A stretch of DNA of 64,000 nucleotides from an uncultured Bacteroidales bacterium (GCA_902774055.1 CACYGX010000005.1:281420-345419); one strand, 5' to 3'; numbered from the stretch's first letter, positions 1-8,486 are shown. Notes: generated from the sequence alone by a model not told the origin. Program-made: numbers and translations.

Positions 1-759
1 TGGGGCAGATACTCAAAGAATGGTAACGGCTTAATACTTGGCATCCTTGAAAGCATATTCAGCCAGCAGAACACAAAAGTATCTACTATTGCAAGAGGTA
101 CGGCAACAATCAAGAAGCCAGTATTAAGTATATTCGCCACAAGCAACCCCACGAACTTTCAGCGCATTTTCCGCTCGTTCCTAGCTGATAGTGGCGGTAT
201 ATTTGAGAGGTTTTTGCCAGTCTTTGTAAGCAAGGTCAAGGGCGAGGAAAAGCGCAAGCGTCACAACATCAGCGAGCAGTCGCGGCAGGTGTGGCGGGAA
301 TACATAGACCGATTATTACACCTACCCCCAGGCGGGCTTGTATTAAAAGAGGCTTTAGGGGCGGCAGATTGGCGAATAAAAGCCGAGGACTATTGGCAAC
401 GATGCGGAGAGTTGGCCGAGGAGTGCGAGCCAAACCAGTTGGGCGAAATACAAGGTTCTTTGTACTGCAAAGCATCATACACATTACATCGTATGTGTTT
501 AATTGTAGCAGTATTGAAGGGCGAGGACACAATTAACGCGCTGACGATGCGGTATTCTGCCGAGGTTACCCAGTTCTTTCTAAACCATCAAATATCCGCC
601 GCGGTCAAGCTGTTGCGCCCTGAAGACAACGCACCAAACAAGACGGAAACGATACGGTATTTGCTTCTTCATTACCCAGGGGCGAATGTGTCAAAGTTGG
701 CCAGCGCGATCGGTGTAAGTCAGTCTTGGCTATCGGGCATCAAGAACGGCAGAAAATGA
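1..759 (+). CDS. DUF3987-like mobile-element protein, C-terminal part (5' end outside window)
   Basis: The reading frame is open from base 1, so this is the last 252 residues of a longer protein. It contains the sequence GGIFERFLPV around residue 65, which resembles the conserved G-x-F-x-RFL segment of the DUF3987 proteins that accompany integrases and primases in Bacteroidales islands. The last 40 residues look like a helix-turn-helix (VSKLASAIGVSQSWLSGIKNG). DUF3987 proteins are thought to take part in element replication, but the exact reaction is not established. The gene converges on the integrase cluster, with an inverted-repeat spacer and a terminator hairpin between them. Family assignment is from motif resemblance only; a TTG at 214 is in frame but is internal. 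Confidence 0.6.
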   Translation, partial: WGRYSKNGNGLILGILESIFSQQNTKVSTIARGTATIKKPVLSIFATSNPTNFQRIFRSFLADSGGIFERFLPVFVSKVKGEEKRKRHNISEQSRQVWREYIDRLLHLPPGGLVLKEALGAADWRIKAEDYWQRCGELAEECEPNQLGEIQGSLYCKASYTLHRMCLIVAVLKGEDTINALTMRYSAEVTQFFLNHQISAAVKLLRPEDNAPNKTETIRYLLLHYPGANVSKLASAIGVSQSWLSGIKNGRK

Positions 760-766
760 TTATTAT

Positions 767-930
767 GGGTTATAGGTTATACCTATTCTAAGATGTTGAT
801 TTTCAATTAAATATGGTATAACCTGACTATAACCCGATAAAAGAAGCGACAGCAAATTTTAGGTTATACCCAGGTTATAGATTAAATATCTAAAAATCAG
901 TTACTTAACGTAACTATAACCTATAACCTA
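767..930. repeat. Cluster of GGTTATA/TATAACC inverted repeats
   Basis: Four composite sites share the core GGTTATA. They are GGGTTATAGGTTATACC at 767-783, its near-exact inverse GGTATAACC-tga-CTATAACCC at 815-835, AGGTTATACCCAGGTTATAG at 861-880, and its inverse CTATAACCTATAACCTA at 914-930. The sites therefore form two inverted pairs in an AT-rich, gene-free spacer of a mobile element. They could be binding sites for an element-encoded initiator or regulator, or recombination accessory sites. The function is inferred from arrangement only. Confidence 0.75.
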
Positions 931-989
931 AAATAATACGATAAACTGATTTCCGACTAAACAGGGTTTATAATTTCTTCATTTTGACG

Positions 990-1028
990 ACAAAGGGAGT
1001 TACCGCGATGGTAGCCCCCTTTGTTACT
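990..1028. terminator. Hairpin terminator between convergent genes
   Basis: CAAAGGG (991-997) pairs with CCCTTTG (1017-1023), and an inner TTACC/GGTA stem closes on a GCGA tetraloop. T-rich sequence follows on the plus side and A/T-rich sequence on the other. It lies between the DUF3987-like gene and the oppositely oriented small-gene/integrase cluster, so it may serve both directions. Confidence 0.6.
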
Positions 1029-1055
1029 CTTGTCCTGGAATACTTAATTATCGTA

Positions 1056-1364
1056 CTAATTCGCTAGCCTCTTGCTTCGTGATACACTATCAGCCCAGCG
1101 CAACCACTCAAAACCCGATAATCGGTGCAATTCGGTAAGACACTGAAAAAGAATTTCTATAGCCCCCTCGCTGATAGGCTTGCCAGTGATATTGTACTCC
1201 ACTAGTGCTGTGTAGGCATCCGCTAGTAGCAACTGAATGTTGTTATACTCCTCGTCGCTGTTGATGGCAAATGCACCATCGTTTTTAGTACTCAGTGCTG
1301 CTGATACCTTGTCGTTAAACCTCTTGTCGTCCATTAAATGTTTTGCAATCGTTTCTGCTTCCAT
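1056..1364 (-). CDS. Small hypothetical protein of the mobile element
   Basis: A 102-residue acidic protein that I cannot assign to a family. No membrane segment or signal peptide is visible. Residues about 45-80 (LLADAYTALVEYN, then EGAIEILFQCLTELH) resemble LADAFVAVHKADM...NVCNLFVMLDSI of the 61-residue protein at 1617-1802. Both also begin MEA and have similar leaders (AACTAAAAC...CATTATGGAAGC). The pair therefore looks like an old duplication. It is the last gene of the minus-strand cluster after the integrase and most likely co-transcribed with it. Cargo, excision-factor or antitoxin roles are all possible and none is shown. Confidence 0.55.
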   Translation of the reverse strand: MEAETIAKHLMDDKRFNDKVSAALSTKNDGAFAINSDEEYNNIQLLLADAYTALVEYNITGKPISEGAIEILFQCLTELHRLSGFEWLRWADSVSRSKRLAN

Positions 1365-1380
1365 AATGTTTTGGTTTTAG

Positions 1381-1611
1381 TTAGAGTTGTAATATATCCG
1401 TAATCGTTTCATCAGATAAATATGGCAAGTGACTAGAGTCTATCACGTCGTTGGGGTATTCCCAGCGGCCTGCCGTTTCAGGCCATTTTCGCATAAATTC
1501 ATTTTGAATCCTCATCGATAAAAGAACAGCCGGACTATTATCTGAATAGCGTTTGTCCAAAAAGACGCGCATGGCAAGCTGATCAAGCTTGTAATCTTCC
1601 ACTAATCCCAT
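1381..1611 (-). CDS. Small hypothetical protein of the mobile element
   Basis: A 76-residue protein with no recognised domain (begins MGLVEDYKLDQLAMRVFLDK). It is predicted to be soluble and contains a central stretch rich in charged and aromatic residues (NEFMRKWPETAGRWEYPNDV). Its start lies 5 bases downstream of the stop of the 1617-1802 gene, and 16 bases separate its end from the next gene. It is therefore probably part of one short operon with the integrase. The function is unknown. Confidence 0.5.
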   Translation of the reverse strand: MGLVEDYKLDQLAMRVFLDKRYSDNSPAVLLSMRIQNEFMRKWPETAGRWEYPNDVIDSSHLPYLSDETITDILQL

Positions 1612-1616
1612 AATTC

Positions 1617-1802
1617 CTATTTTTTTGAGGATTCCTGCTTGTGTTCGTCCTCGACTATTGAATCAAGCATAACAAACAGGTTGCAAACGTTCTCACAATC
1701 GCGGGCGGGCATATCCGCTTTGTGTACGGCCACAAACGCATCTGCCAAATAAATCTTCATTGATTCGTAATCAACGGTGTTTAATAGTCTTTGAGCTTCC
1801 AT
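1617..1802 (-). CDS. Small hypothetical protein, likely paralogue of the 1056-1364 product
   Basis: A 61-residue protein, helical in appearance, with a charged C-terminus (EDEHKQESSKK). The segment LADAFVAVHKADMPARDCEN aligns by eye with LADAYTALVEYNITGKPISE of the protein encoded at 1056-1364, and the upstream sequences (AACTAAAACATTATGG) are also alike. It lies 25 bases downstream of the integrase stop codon on the same strand. No function can be given. Confidence 0.5.
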   Translation of the reverse strand: MEAQRLLNTVDYESMKIYLADAFVAVHKADMPARDCENVCNLFVMLDSIVEDEHKQESSKK

Positions 1803-1827
1803 AATGTTTTAGTTAAATATTAGTATG

Positions 1828-3108
1828 TTAATTAACTCGTTTCTCCATTTCTTCAAACTGCTTCATCATGCGCTCGGCGTTCTCATCCTCGGACACTTTG
1901 ATATAGCCTAGGAACGCCTTTTCGCTTGCATGGCCAGTTATTCTCATAATCATAAGAGTGGGGAAATTCCGAAGATACATATTTGTCGCAAAACTTCTTC
2001 TTGCGGTGTGGACTTTCACACACTCCCACTGCTTATATCTTCTCACTACTCGTTGAACTTTACCGTTCTTCTTCTCGGTGTGGGTAATCTTGACTTCTCC
2101 ATCAAGCCCAGCCAGTTTTGCTACTTCCTTGACATATTCATTTAGCTTCTGGTCGCTCATGGGATTGGGGACGCAGTAGTCATACTTCTCCATTATGGCA
2201 TGTACGACAGGAAAGACCGGGATAGTCGGCGTGGCTTGCGTCTTCTGTTGTTCAATCTTGAAATATTCCCTTCCGTTCCTAATAACGATATTGTCTTTGT
2301 TCAGTTTACCTAGGTCGCTATATCGACAACCAGTCCAGCACAACAGGAGAAATTGATCCCTTGCTTTATCAAGATGTCCTGATAATTCCAAGTTGGCTAT
2401 CTTTGCGAGTTCATCTTCGTTCAGGTAGATATTGGCAATATCCTCTTTTTCTTTTTTGCATTCCTTATCGTGAAGCAGTTCGCATGATGCGCGCTGGGTA
2501 AAGGGTAACGAGTTGAGAACGGCTTTCAGATTCTTGATAAAGTAACCTACCGTATTTTTCTTGTAGCCTTTATTGTAGAGAAAGCTAACAAACTCATAAT
2601 AGAATGTCCTGTCTAACTCGTTTGTTTCTTTGTCCTTGCCATCCAGGAACTCACACAACTGGGTATTTAATTGCCCATACTGAAACCTTGTGCGCTGGGC
2701 TATATTCCTAACCTCAGCGGCTTCAATGTAGGCTTCAACGGCTTCCATGAGCGTCTTTGGCTTCTCCACCTTTGGCGCATACTTCTCAGGATAGAGAAAC
2801 ATATCTATCTCTTTCTTTAACCACTCCTTCGTTATCTCATCCTCGACGACTCCGGCTATCTTGTGCTTGATTGCGGCTTTCAAGTCTTCCAGCCGCTTGT
2901 TAGTGTTGGCAATCTCCATCTTATCTTTAGGAGAAATAAACTTGCTTGTGGTCTTCATTTCTCCCTTTTCGTCGTCCCAATATGTACGGAACACCGAAAT
3001 ACCATGTACTTTGCTTTGTACCTTCTTTGCGTTGCTGATAGTCAGCTTGAGAGTCACTTCGGGACGATCCCCGCCGCGCTTTCCGATAATGTAAGTGATT
3101 GTTGCCAT
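1828..3108 (-). CDS. Tyrosine recombinase (site-specific integrase)
   Basis: A 426-residue integrase that would catalyse integration and excision of the element. It has the Bacteroidales layout: an N-terminal arm-binding-like domain (about 1-110), a SAM-like core-binding domain (about 120-220) and a C-terminal catalytic domain. Visible catalytic residues are R262 (TGCRYSDL), H367 and R370 (HTARRSF), H393 (TGH) and the nucleophile Y402 (LGYIKV), so the enzyme looks intact. A TACCTTTGCA promoter box lies 34-43 bases upstream of the start. It is the outermost gene of the cluster next to chromosomal DNA, as expected for an integrase beside its attachment site. I could not identify the att core. 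Confidence 0.92.
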   Translation of the reverse strand: MATITYIIGKRGGDRPEVTLKLTISNAKKVQSKVHGISVFRTYWDDEKGEMKTTSKFISPKDKMEIANTNKRLEDLKAAIKHKIAGVVEDEITKEWLKKEIDMFLYPEKYAPKVEKPKTLMEAVEAYIEAAEVRNIAQRTRFQYGQLNTQLCEFLDGKDKETNELDRTFYYEFVSFLYNKGYKKNTVGYFIKNLKAVLNSLPFTQRASCELLHDKECKKEKEDIANIYLNEDELAKIANLELSGHLDKARDQFLLLCWTGCRYSDLGKLNKDNIVIRNGREYFKIEQQKTQATPTIPVFPVVHAIMEKYDYCVPNPMSDQKLNEYVKEVAKLAGLDGEVKITHTEKKNGKVQRVVRRYKQWECVKVHTARRSFATNMYLRNFPTLMIMRITGHASEKAFLGYIKVSEDENAERMMKQFEEMEKRVN

Positions 3109-3141
3109 AATAGTAGGGTTTATTGATGTTGTTTATTACAC

Positions 3142-3151
3142 TGCAAAGGTA
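3142..3151 (-). promoter_or_regulatory. Promoter -7 box of the integrase
   Basis: The minus strand reads TACCTTTGCA, matching the Bacteroidota TAnnTTTGC box, 34 bases before the integrase ATG. No convincing -33 TTTG is seen at the usual distance. Confidence 0.6.
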
Positions 3152-3311
3152 CAAAAAGTTTCACAAATGAGAAACATTTTTTTGATTTTATTTGATGTCG
3201 CTTTATTTTATTTTAACTTGAACTTAGTTTAATAGATTGTATTTCAGCAAATAAACATAAAACAAACCGAATAGGAAACAAAATCGGTTACTCCCAGCGG
3301 GAGTACATCAA

Positions 3312-3350
3312 AAGAAGCGCCATTAGTCACATCGACTGATGGCGCTTCTT
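3312..3350. repeat. Strong 17-base stem hairpin
   Basis: AAGAAGCGCCATTAGTC (3312-3328) pairs with GACTGATGGCGCTTCTT (3334-3350), with one G-T type mismatch and a 5-base loop. On the minus strand the stem is followed by TTTTGATG, so it could be a terminator for minus-strand read-through. It also lies at the presumed edge of the integrated element. Confidence 0.65.
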
Positions 3351-3436
3351 CCGTTGTGCCAGTTCCCGTAATTTTTTAGGCACCTGTTGATTGCATATGG
3401 CTTCAGGAGAGTCTGCTGTAATGCTGTTGATGGTAC

Positions 3437-3567
3437 GTAGGGCCTCGCCTTGGCGTGGCCGCTGGGTGGGGCGGTGATCGCTTGCAGATAGACCTAATCC
3501 CTGTCTTTTACATGTATGTCCTGATGGCTTGTCCAGCAGTAACGGCCACGCCAAGGCGAGGCCCTAC
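3437..3567. repeat. REPIN-like inverted pair of a dispersed palindromic repeat
   Basis: A 25-base unit occurs at 3437-3461 in one orientation and at 3543-3567 in the opposite orientation, separated by 81 bases. Its core GGCCACGCCAAGGCGAGGCC is nearly palindromic (GGCCnCGCC/GGCGnGGCC). Two more copies occur at 20666-20690 and 27021-27045. Dispersed intergenic GC-rich palindromes, singly or in inverted pairs, are the hallmark of REP/REPIN elements in other bacteria. No REP-type transposase is visible in this window. Confidence 0.75.
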
Positions 3568-3635
3568 TGTCATAGTTAGGGGCACATAGTTCAGTAATGC
3601 GCCTAGATTTGTTATTGACCTGAAGATATGTAGAC

Positions 3636-3672
3636 AGAAAAACGGTCGTCCCGTGACATGGGGCGACCGTTT
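3636..3672 (-). terminator. Rubrerythrin terminator
   Basis: AAACGGTCG (3640-3648) pairs with CGACCGTTT (3664-3672), extended inward by a CCC/GGG pairing. On the minus strand the stem is followed by TTTTTCTGT, which gives a classic intrinsic terminator 25 bases after the rubrerythrin stop. Confidence 0.75.
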
Positions 3673-3696
3673 GTTAGGTAAGCGAGGGCTACTGTA

Positions 3697-4248
3697 TTAC
3701 TTCTTGAAGAAGCGGTTGTACAGGCCGGTAAAGCCCTGGCCGTGGCGAGCCTCGTCGCGTGCCATCTCGTGAACGGTGTCGTGGATGGCATCGAGGTTCT
3801 GGGCCTTGGCGAGCTTGGCGATGCGGAACTTGTCCTCACAGGCGCCTGCCTCGGCTGCCATGCGTTTCTCCAGATTGGTCTTGGTGTCCCAAACGACCTC
3901 GCCCAGCAGTTCGGCAAATTTAGCGGCATGCTCGGCCTCCTCAAAGGCATAGCGCTTGAAGGCCTCGGCTACCTCGGGATAGCCCTCACGGTCGGCCTGG
4001 CGTGACATAGCCAGATACATGCCCACCTCAGAGCATTCGCCCTCGAAGTGTGCCTTGAGGCCAGCGAGGATTTCGGGGTCAACGCCCTTGGCAACGCCGA
4101 TAACGTGCTCGGCGGCATAGGTTACTTCTTCGTCTTCCTTGAGTTCCTTGAACTTCTCGGCGGGTTGTTTACACTGCGGACATTTCTCGGGAGGTGTGTC
4201 ACCCTCGTGCACATAACCGCACACGGTGCAGATCCATTTTTTAGCCAT
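3697..4248 (-). CDS. rbr: Reverse rubrerythrin (rubredoxin domain first)
   Basis: A 183-residue cytosolic non-haem iron protein that would reduce hydrogen peroxide using electrons passed through its rubredoxin centre. The rubredoxin domain is N-terminal (C7, C10, C23, C26 in WICTVC and CPQC), as in reverse rubrerythrins. It is followed by a ferritin-like four-helix domain with di-iron ligand motifs (EAEH near residue 105, DEARH near residue 165). This fits the oxidative-stress defence of strict anaerobes. A small rubredoxin-like gene lies 88 bases upstream on the same strand, so the two may be co-expressed. An own terminator follows. Confidence 0.92.
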   Translation of the reverse strand: MAKKWICTVCGYVHEGDTPPEKCPQCKQPAEKFKELKEDEEVTYAAEHVIGVAKGVDPEILAGLKAHFEGECSEVGMYLAMSRQADREGYPEVAEAFKRYAFEEAEHAAKFAELLGEVVWDTKTNLEKRMAAEAGACEDKFRIAKLAKAQNLDAIHDTVHEMARDEARHGQGFTGLYNRFFKK

Positions 4249-4336
4249 AATTGTTGATTAGTTGTTTTATTGCTTGATTTGTAAGTTAAACAGATAGTTG
4301 TTCTTTAAATAATAAATAATGTGCAAACAGCGGGTC

Positions 4337-4450
4337 TTACTCGGTCACTTCCTCAAAGTCCTCGGGTCCAACACCGCACAGTGGGCACTCTTCGGGGGGT
4401 GTGTCACCCTCATGGATGTAACCACACACAACGCATTTCCATTTCTTCAT
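4337..4450 (-). CDS. Rubredoxin-like micro-protein, 37 residues
   Basis: A short frame encodes [18 protein letters not shown] then [19 protein letters not shown] and a stop. It has all four rubredoxin iron ligands (C6, C9, C22, C25) in the same spacing as the N-terminal domain of the neighbouring rubrerythrin (identical [12 protein letters not shown] segment). It lacks the C-terminal part of a classic 52-residue rubredoxin. It probably acts as an electron carrier, perhaps to the adjacent rubrerythrin; that partnership is inferred from proximity. The length is unusual, but the ligands and the position on the same strand make it credible. Confidence 0.8.
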   Translation of the reverse strand: MKKWKCVVCGYIHEGDTPPEECPLCGVGPEDFEEVTE

Positions 4451-4544
4451 TGCCGTGAAAAAGTTTTAAATGGTTAATAATATTAATTTAGTGATTACAA
4501 AGTTACAGCATAGGAAGCCTATATTCCAAATTTTTTATTGTTTT

Positions 4545-4583
4545 TTATGAAAAATCCCTGCAAGGCGTTTTGCCCTGCAGGGA
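4545..4583 (-). terminator. GAPDH terminator
   Basis: TCCCTGCAAGGC (4555-4566) pairs with GCCCTGCAGGGA (4572-4583) with one bulge. On the minus strand the stem is followed by TTTTTCATAAAAAAC. It lies just downstream of the GAPDH stop codon. Confidence 0.8.
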
Positions 4584-4611
4584 ATGATAGGTTGTTAATC
4601 AATGAGGCAGA

Positions 4612-5676
<1,065 letters not shown>

Positions 5677-5713
5677 TTAATGTAGTTATATAACTATTAG
5701 TTTATTTTTTTAC

Positions 5714-5722
5714 TATCTTTGC
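5714..5722 (+). promoter_or_regulatory. Promoter -7 box, probably for mscL
   Basis: TATCTTTGC matches TAnnTTTGC on the plus strand, about 180 bases upstream of mscL. No clear -33 box is seen; the long leader makes the assignment tentative. Confidence 0.5.
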
Positions 5723-5731
5723 AATGGCGTA

Positions 5732-5745
5732 ACTGTCATGACAGT
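5732..5745. promoter_or_regulatory. Perfect 14-base palindrome between divergent promoters
   Basis: ACTGTCATGACAGT is fully self-complementary. It lies between the plus-strand box (5714-5722) and the minus-strand box (5758-5767). This is the expected place for an operator bound by a dimeric regulator controlling gap, mscL or both. The regulator is unknown. Confidence 0.5.
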
Positions 5746-5757
5746 CGCTTTGCGACT

Positions 5758-5767
5758 GCAAAGTTAA
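5758..5767 (-). promoter_or_regulatory. Promoter -7 box of gap
   Basis: The minus strand reads TAACTTTGCA, about 110 bases before the GAPDH start codon. The match to the Bacteroidota -7 consensus is perfect. Confidence 0.6.
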
Positions 5768-5900
5768 GTAAAATTTTGATATGACCTTGACTTTGAATGG
5801 CAAAATGCAGGTTTTATCACACAATTAAGATTGTTTAATACTCGCCAGAGATTGAGATTTAGTATTACATTATAATATTCATTTTAAAATTGTAAGAATT

Positions 5901-6398
5901 ATGGGTTTTTTCAAAGAATTTAAGGAGTTTGCCATGAGGGGCAACGTGATGGACATGGCTGTCGGTGTTATCATCGGTGGTGCTTTTGGCAAGATTGTCT
6001 CTTCGCTTGTTGATGACGTGCTGATGCCTTTTGTCGGCCTGCTCACTGGCAACGTTGACTTAACTAGCCTGGAGTACAAGATCAAGCCCGTTAGCAAGCT
6101 TGTTGAGGATGCCGCAAGCACTGTGGGGGCAGATGGCGCAGTCGAGGCTGTGACCGATGCTGCTAACAATGCAGCCGCTGCCGCAGGTATTGCTGGCGAG
6201 GCTACTGGTGCCGTTATCAAGTACGGTCTGTTCCTCCAGAACGTGATTGACTTCTTGATCATCGCACTGTGCATCTTCCTGATGATTAAGGCTATGAACA
6301 AGCTCATGCCCAAGAAGGAAGAGCCCGAGGCTCCTGCTGGTCCCACTCAGGAAGAGCTCCTGACCGACATCCGCGACCTGCTCAAGGAGAAGAAGTAA
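5901..6398 (+). CDS. mscL: Large-conductance mechanosensitive channel MscL
   Basis: An inner-membrane homo-oligomeric channel that opens under membrane tension to release solutes during hypo-osmotic shock. It shows the typical N-terminus ([20 protein letters not shown]), TM1 with the gate region ([22 protein letters not shown]), TM2 ([18 protein letters not shown]) and a C-terminal helix ([14 protein letters not shown]). At 165 residues it is longer than the usual roughly 136. The extra length lies in the external loop between the membrane segments, an alanine-rich stretch at about residues 70-105. It is monocistronic and divergent from gap. Confidence 0.95.
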   Translation: MGFFKEFKEFAMRGNVMDMAVGVIIGGAFGKIVSSLVDDVLMPFVGLLTGNVDLTSLEYKIKPVSKLVEDAASTVGADGAVEAVTDAANNAAAAAGIAGEATGAVIKYGLFLQNVIDFLIIALCIFLMIKAMNKLMPKKEEPEAPAGPTQEELLTDIRDLLKEKK

Positions 6399-6424
6399 AT
6401 CTTTGCTTCTACTAGCATCATGCA

Positions 6425-6466
6425 TCAAGCACGCCTGTGGCTCGAGGGCCGCGGGCGTGCCTTGTT
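6425..6466 (+). terminator. mscL terminator
   Basis: GCACGCC (6429-6435) pairs with GGCGTGC (6454-6460), with further GGC/GCC pairing inside, followed by CTTGTTGTTAT. It lies 30 bases after the mscL stop. Confidence 0.6.
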
Positions 6467-6492
6467 GTTATGGGCCGTAGTGACATGGGCCG

Positions 6493-6527
6493 ACAAAAAA
6501 AAGGCTACGCCGCAGTGGCATAGCCTT
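6493..6527 (-). terminator. Terminator of the LuxR-type HTH gene
   Basis: AAGGCTACGCC (6501-6511) pairs with GGCATAGCCTT (6517-6527) with one mismatch and a 5-base loop. On the minus strand it is followed by TTTTTTTTGTCGG. Confidence 0.8.
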
Positions 6528-6555
6528 GAATCGTTTTAGGGTAGAGTTTTGTTAA

Positions 6556-6774
6556 TTAATCGTTGATCTTTAACAATCCTGTGCGGTATGCTTTGCCTAT
6601 AAGCTCTGCAACGTTGCGGGAATTGGTTTTGCGCAACAATTGCTTGCGGTGATACTCCACAGTGTTTGAGGAGATGAATATTTTCTCTCCGATTTCCTTG
6701 CTGTTATACCCTGATGACAGCAATTCGAGTACTTCCTTTTCTCTGGAAGTTAGTTCAATTTTGGGGGCACTCAT
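6556..6774 (-). CDS. Stand-alone LuxR/GerE-type HTH regulator
   Basis: A 72-residue protein consisting only of a GerE-type DNA-binding domain. It contains LTSREKEVLELLSSGYNSKE near the N-terminus and a recognition helix region SSNTVEYHRKQLLRKTNSRN, the hallmarks of LuxR-family output domains. There is no receiver or ligand-binding domain, so activity would depend on its level or on partners. It is monocistronic, with a good promoter (6816-6848) and its own terminator. Target genes cannot be read from sequence. Confidence 0.9.
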   Translation of the reverse strand: MSAPKIELTSREKEVLELLSSGYNSKEIGEKIFISSNTVEYHRKQLLRKTNSRNVAELIGKAYRTGLLKIND

Positions 6775-6815
6775 AAAATCACGAATATTGATAAGATGCT
6801 AATTTTAACATACTT

Positions 6816-6848
6816 GCAAAAATATAAAGTAAAACCTATCAAACCAAA
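6816..6848 (-). promoter_or_regulatory. Promoter of the LuxR-type gene
   Basis: The minus strand has TTTG (complement of 6845-6848), 20 bases, then TATTTTTGC (complement of 6816-6824). This matches the Bacteroidota -33/-7 pattern, about 42 bases upstream of the start codon. Confidence 0.65.
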
Positions 6849-7029
6849 CAAATTTGCAATAAATTAGGCAAAATGATATCAAAACTATTTCTTTCAGTAG
6901 AAAAATATGATTAAATGCAACCAATTGTTAGCATAAATAGGGTTTATAGAACCCATTTCCTCATTTTTGAAGGCCATTATTTTCGGTTATGAACAGTTGA
7001 TAGGGGGCGTTTCCCTGGCCAATGCGGCG

Positions 7030-8451
7030 CTACAAGTCGATGATGGCGGTGTGGTCATTAATGATCGTCTCGTGCTTGGTGCCGATATCATTCCGGTCCT
7101 CGAGGATACTGCGTAGCACGAGCCTCGCGATGTCATAGATGCGGAGCCTCATCGCCGCCTTGGCCAGGGGCTTAAGGATTCCCCTGACGGTCTCATTGAC
7201 CACATTGTCAACGCCCTTGATGAGTTGTTCCACGAGTTTGCGGTTATCGCTACCGCTCTCGTTGCCCTCGGCAAAGCTCATATAGGCTCGGGTGACCGGT
7301 TCCTGCAGGTGCTTGAGCAATAAGTCGGCAATGGCTTCGGGGGTGTCGGGTAGATTTACATATCTCATCATGAACGGGTGCTTGTTGCGATAGTTGTCGA
7401 TGGCTTGGCTGATTTCAGACCAGTAGCGGTTCAGGACACCGCGGGTGATGGTGGGAATGCTTGCCGAGAACACGTTTCGGGCATTTTCGCCGAAATCGGG
7501 TTGTGAAGGCAGGCTGAACAGCGTGCGCGTGTGCAGTTGCATCTTGCCAGCCGTGGTGTTGCAGGTGGCGACGCGCCACTGGCAGGGGTAACCCACTGCC
7601 GCAGCAGTGGCAATCTCGACCATTTTGCCCTGGTGGTGGCTGATCTGGCAAACGTCACTGATGTGCAGGTGACCGGTGAAGATGCCGTGCACACCAGCAT
7701 CGATCAATCGCTGGCACAGCTGCTTGGCGCCATGTACCATATAGGGCGCTGCCAGCGTCTCCTCCATGTGGAAGTGGGGCACCAGGTGATGATGCATCAT
7801 GGCGATGACGTGTTTGCCGCTGGCGGTGGCACGTTCGGCCTGCTCGACCAGCCATTGCTGGCTAGAAGCATCGAGTGTACCGCTGGTTTTACAATGGTCC
7901 CTAGCATCTCCCCTCGAGACAAAGGTGTTGAACCGATCCATGCAGGCGTCAATGGCCAGGATGGTGAGGCGGTCGCTCACTTCGCGGCAATAACTCAAGG
8001 TGTCAGGATCTCGCAGCGACCGTTCATCATAGCCCATGTTGTGGTAGATGTCGGCAAACTCATTGCGGGTGATGGTGTCGGTGGGTGTGTCAACGTCCCC
8101 GTCATACACCTTGGCATCTGGATTGTTGATGTCGTGATTGCCAGGGACGACAAGTACCTGGATACCAGCATCCACAAGCCGCTGCAGTTGACAGGCCACT
8201 ATCTGGTGGCTCAATCGCTCACCGTCCTTGGTGAGGTCACCCGTTACAAGCACCAGTTGGGGCTTGAGTTCCAGGATCTCGTTAACCAGTGTCTCAAGGA
8301 TCTCAGGGCTTTCCTTGAGCATCTTGCGGTCGCGGTTCAAGTATTGCTGAAAAGCGTCCCCGTCCTTGATGAGCAATTCGGGCGCCATCACGTGCAGGTC
8401 GCTGATGATAGCGATTTTTACGATTGGGCTGGAGGAAGAAAGGGTATTCAT
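7030..8451 (-). CDS. Calcineurin-like metallophosphoesterase (no signal peptide)
   Basis: A 473-residue metal-dependent phosphoesterase. All signature blocks are present: ISDLH (about residue 18), TGDLTKDGE, PGNHD, MMHHHLVPHF and FTGHLH. These supply the di-metal ligands of the family. Unlike its neighbour it starts with a short hydrophilic segment and no signal peptide, so it is probably cytosolic. It is homologous along its whole length to the product of 8487-9950, including the C-terminal helical region (SILEDRND near the end), and is separated from it by 35 bases. The pair is a tandem duplication whose members differ in location. The substrate is unknown. Confidence 0.88.
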   Translation of the reverse strand: MNTLSSSSPIVKIAIISDLHVMAPELLIKDGDAFQQYLNRDRKMLKESPEILETLVNEILELKPQLVLVTGDLTKDGERLSHQIVACQLQRLVDAGIQVLVVPGNHDINNPDAKVYDGDVDTPTDTITRNEFADIYHNMGYDERSLRDPDTLSYCREVSDRLTILAIDACMDRFNTFVSRGDARDHCKTSGTLDASSQQWLVEQAERATASGKHVIAMMHHHLVPHFHMEETLAAPYMVHGAKQLCQRLIDAGVHGIFTGHLHISDVCQISHHQGKMVEIATAAAVGYPCQWRVATCNTTAGKMQLHTRTLFSLPSQPDFGENARNVFSASIPTITRGVLNRYWSEISQAIDNYRNKHPFMMRYVNLPDTPEAIADLLLKHLQEPVTRAYMSFAEGNESGSDNRKLVEQLIKGVDNVVNETVRGILKPLAKAAMRLRIYDIARLVLRSILEDRNDIGTKHETIINDHTAIIDL

Positions 8452-8486
8452 TGTTTCTTTTTGTTGTATTTGGCGGGTGAGTCAAT

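Larger units (their letters stand above)
3109..3696. other. Gene-free interval: element boundary and repeat zone
   Basis: No convincing gene lies between the integrase start and rubrerythrin. The interval holds, in order, the integrase promoter, an AT-rich stretch (3160-3280), a 7-base inverted repeat TACTCCC-agc-GGGAGTA (3289-3305), a 17-base hairpin (3312-3350), an inverted pair of a palindromic repeat (3437-3567) and the rubrerythrin terminator. Base composition changes from AT-rich to GC-richer near 3300, which is where I would place the mobile-element boundary. No tRNA gene is present to mark it. Confidence 0.6.

Noticed and set aside
3327-3554. A 75-codon frame in the REPIN-like region
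   Set aside because: It is formed mostly from the palindromic repeats.
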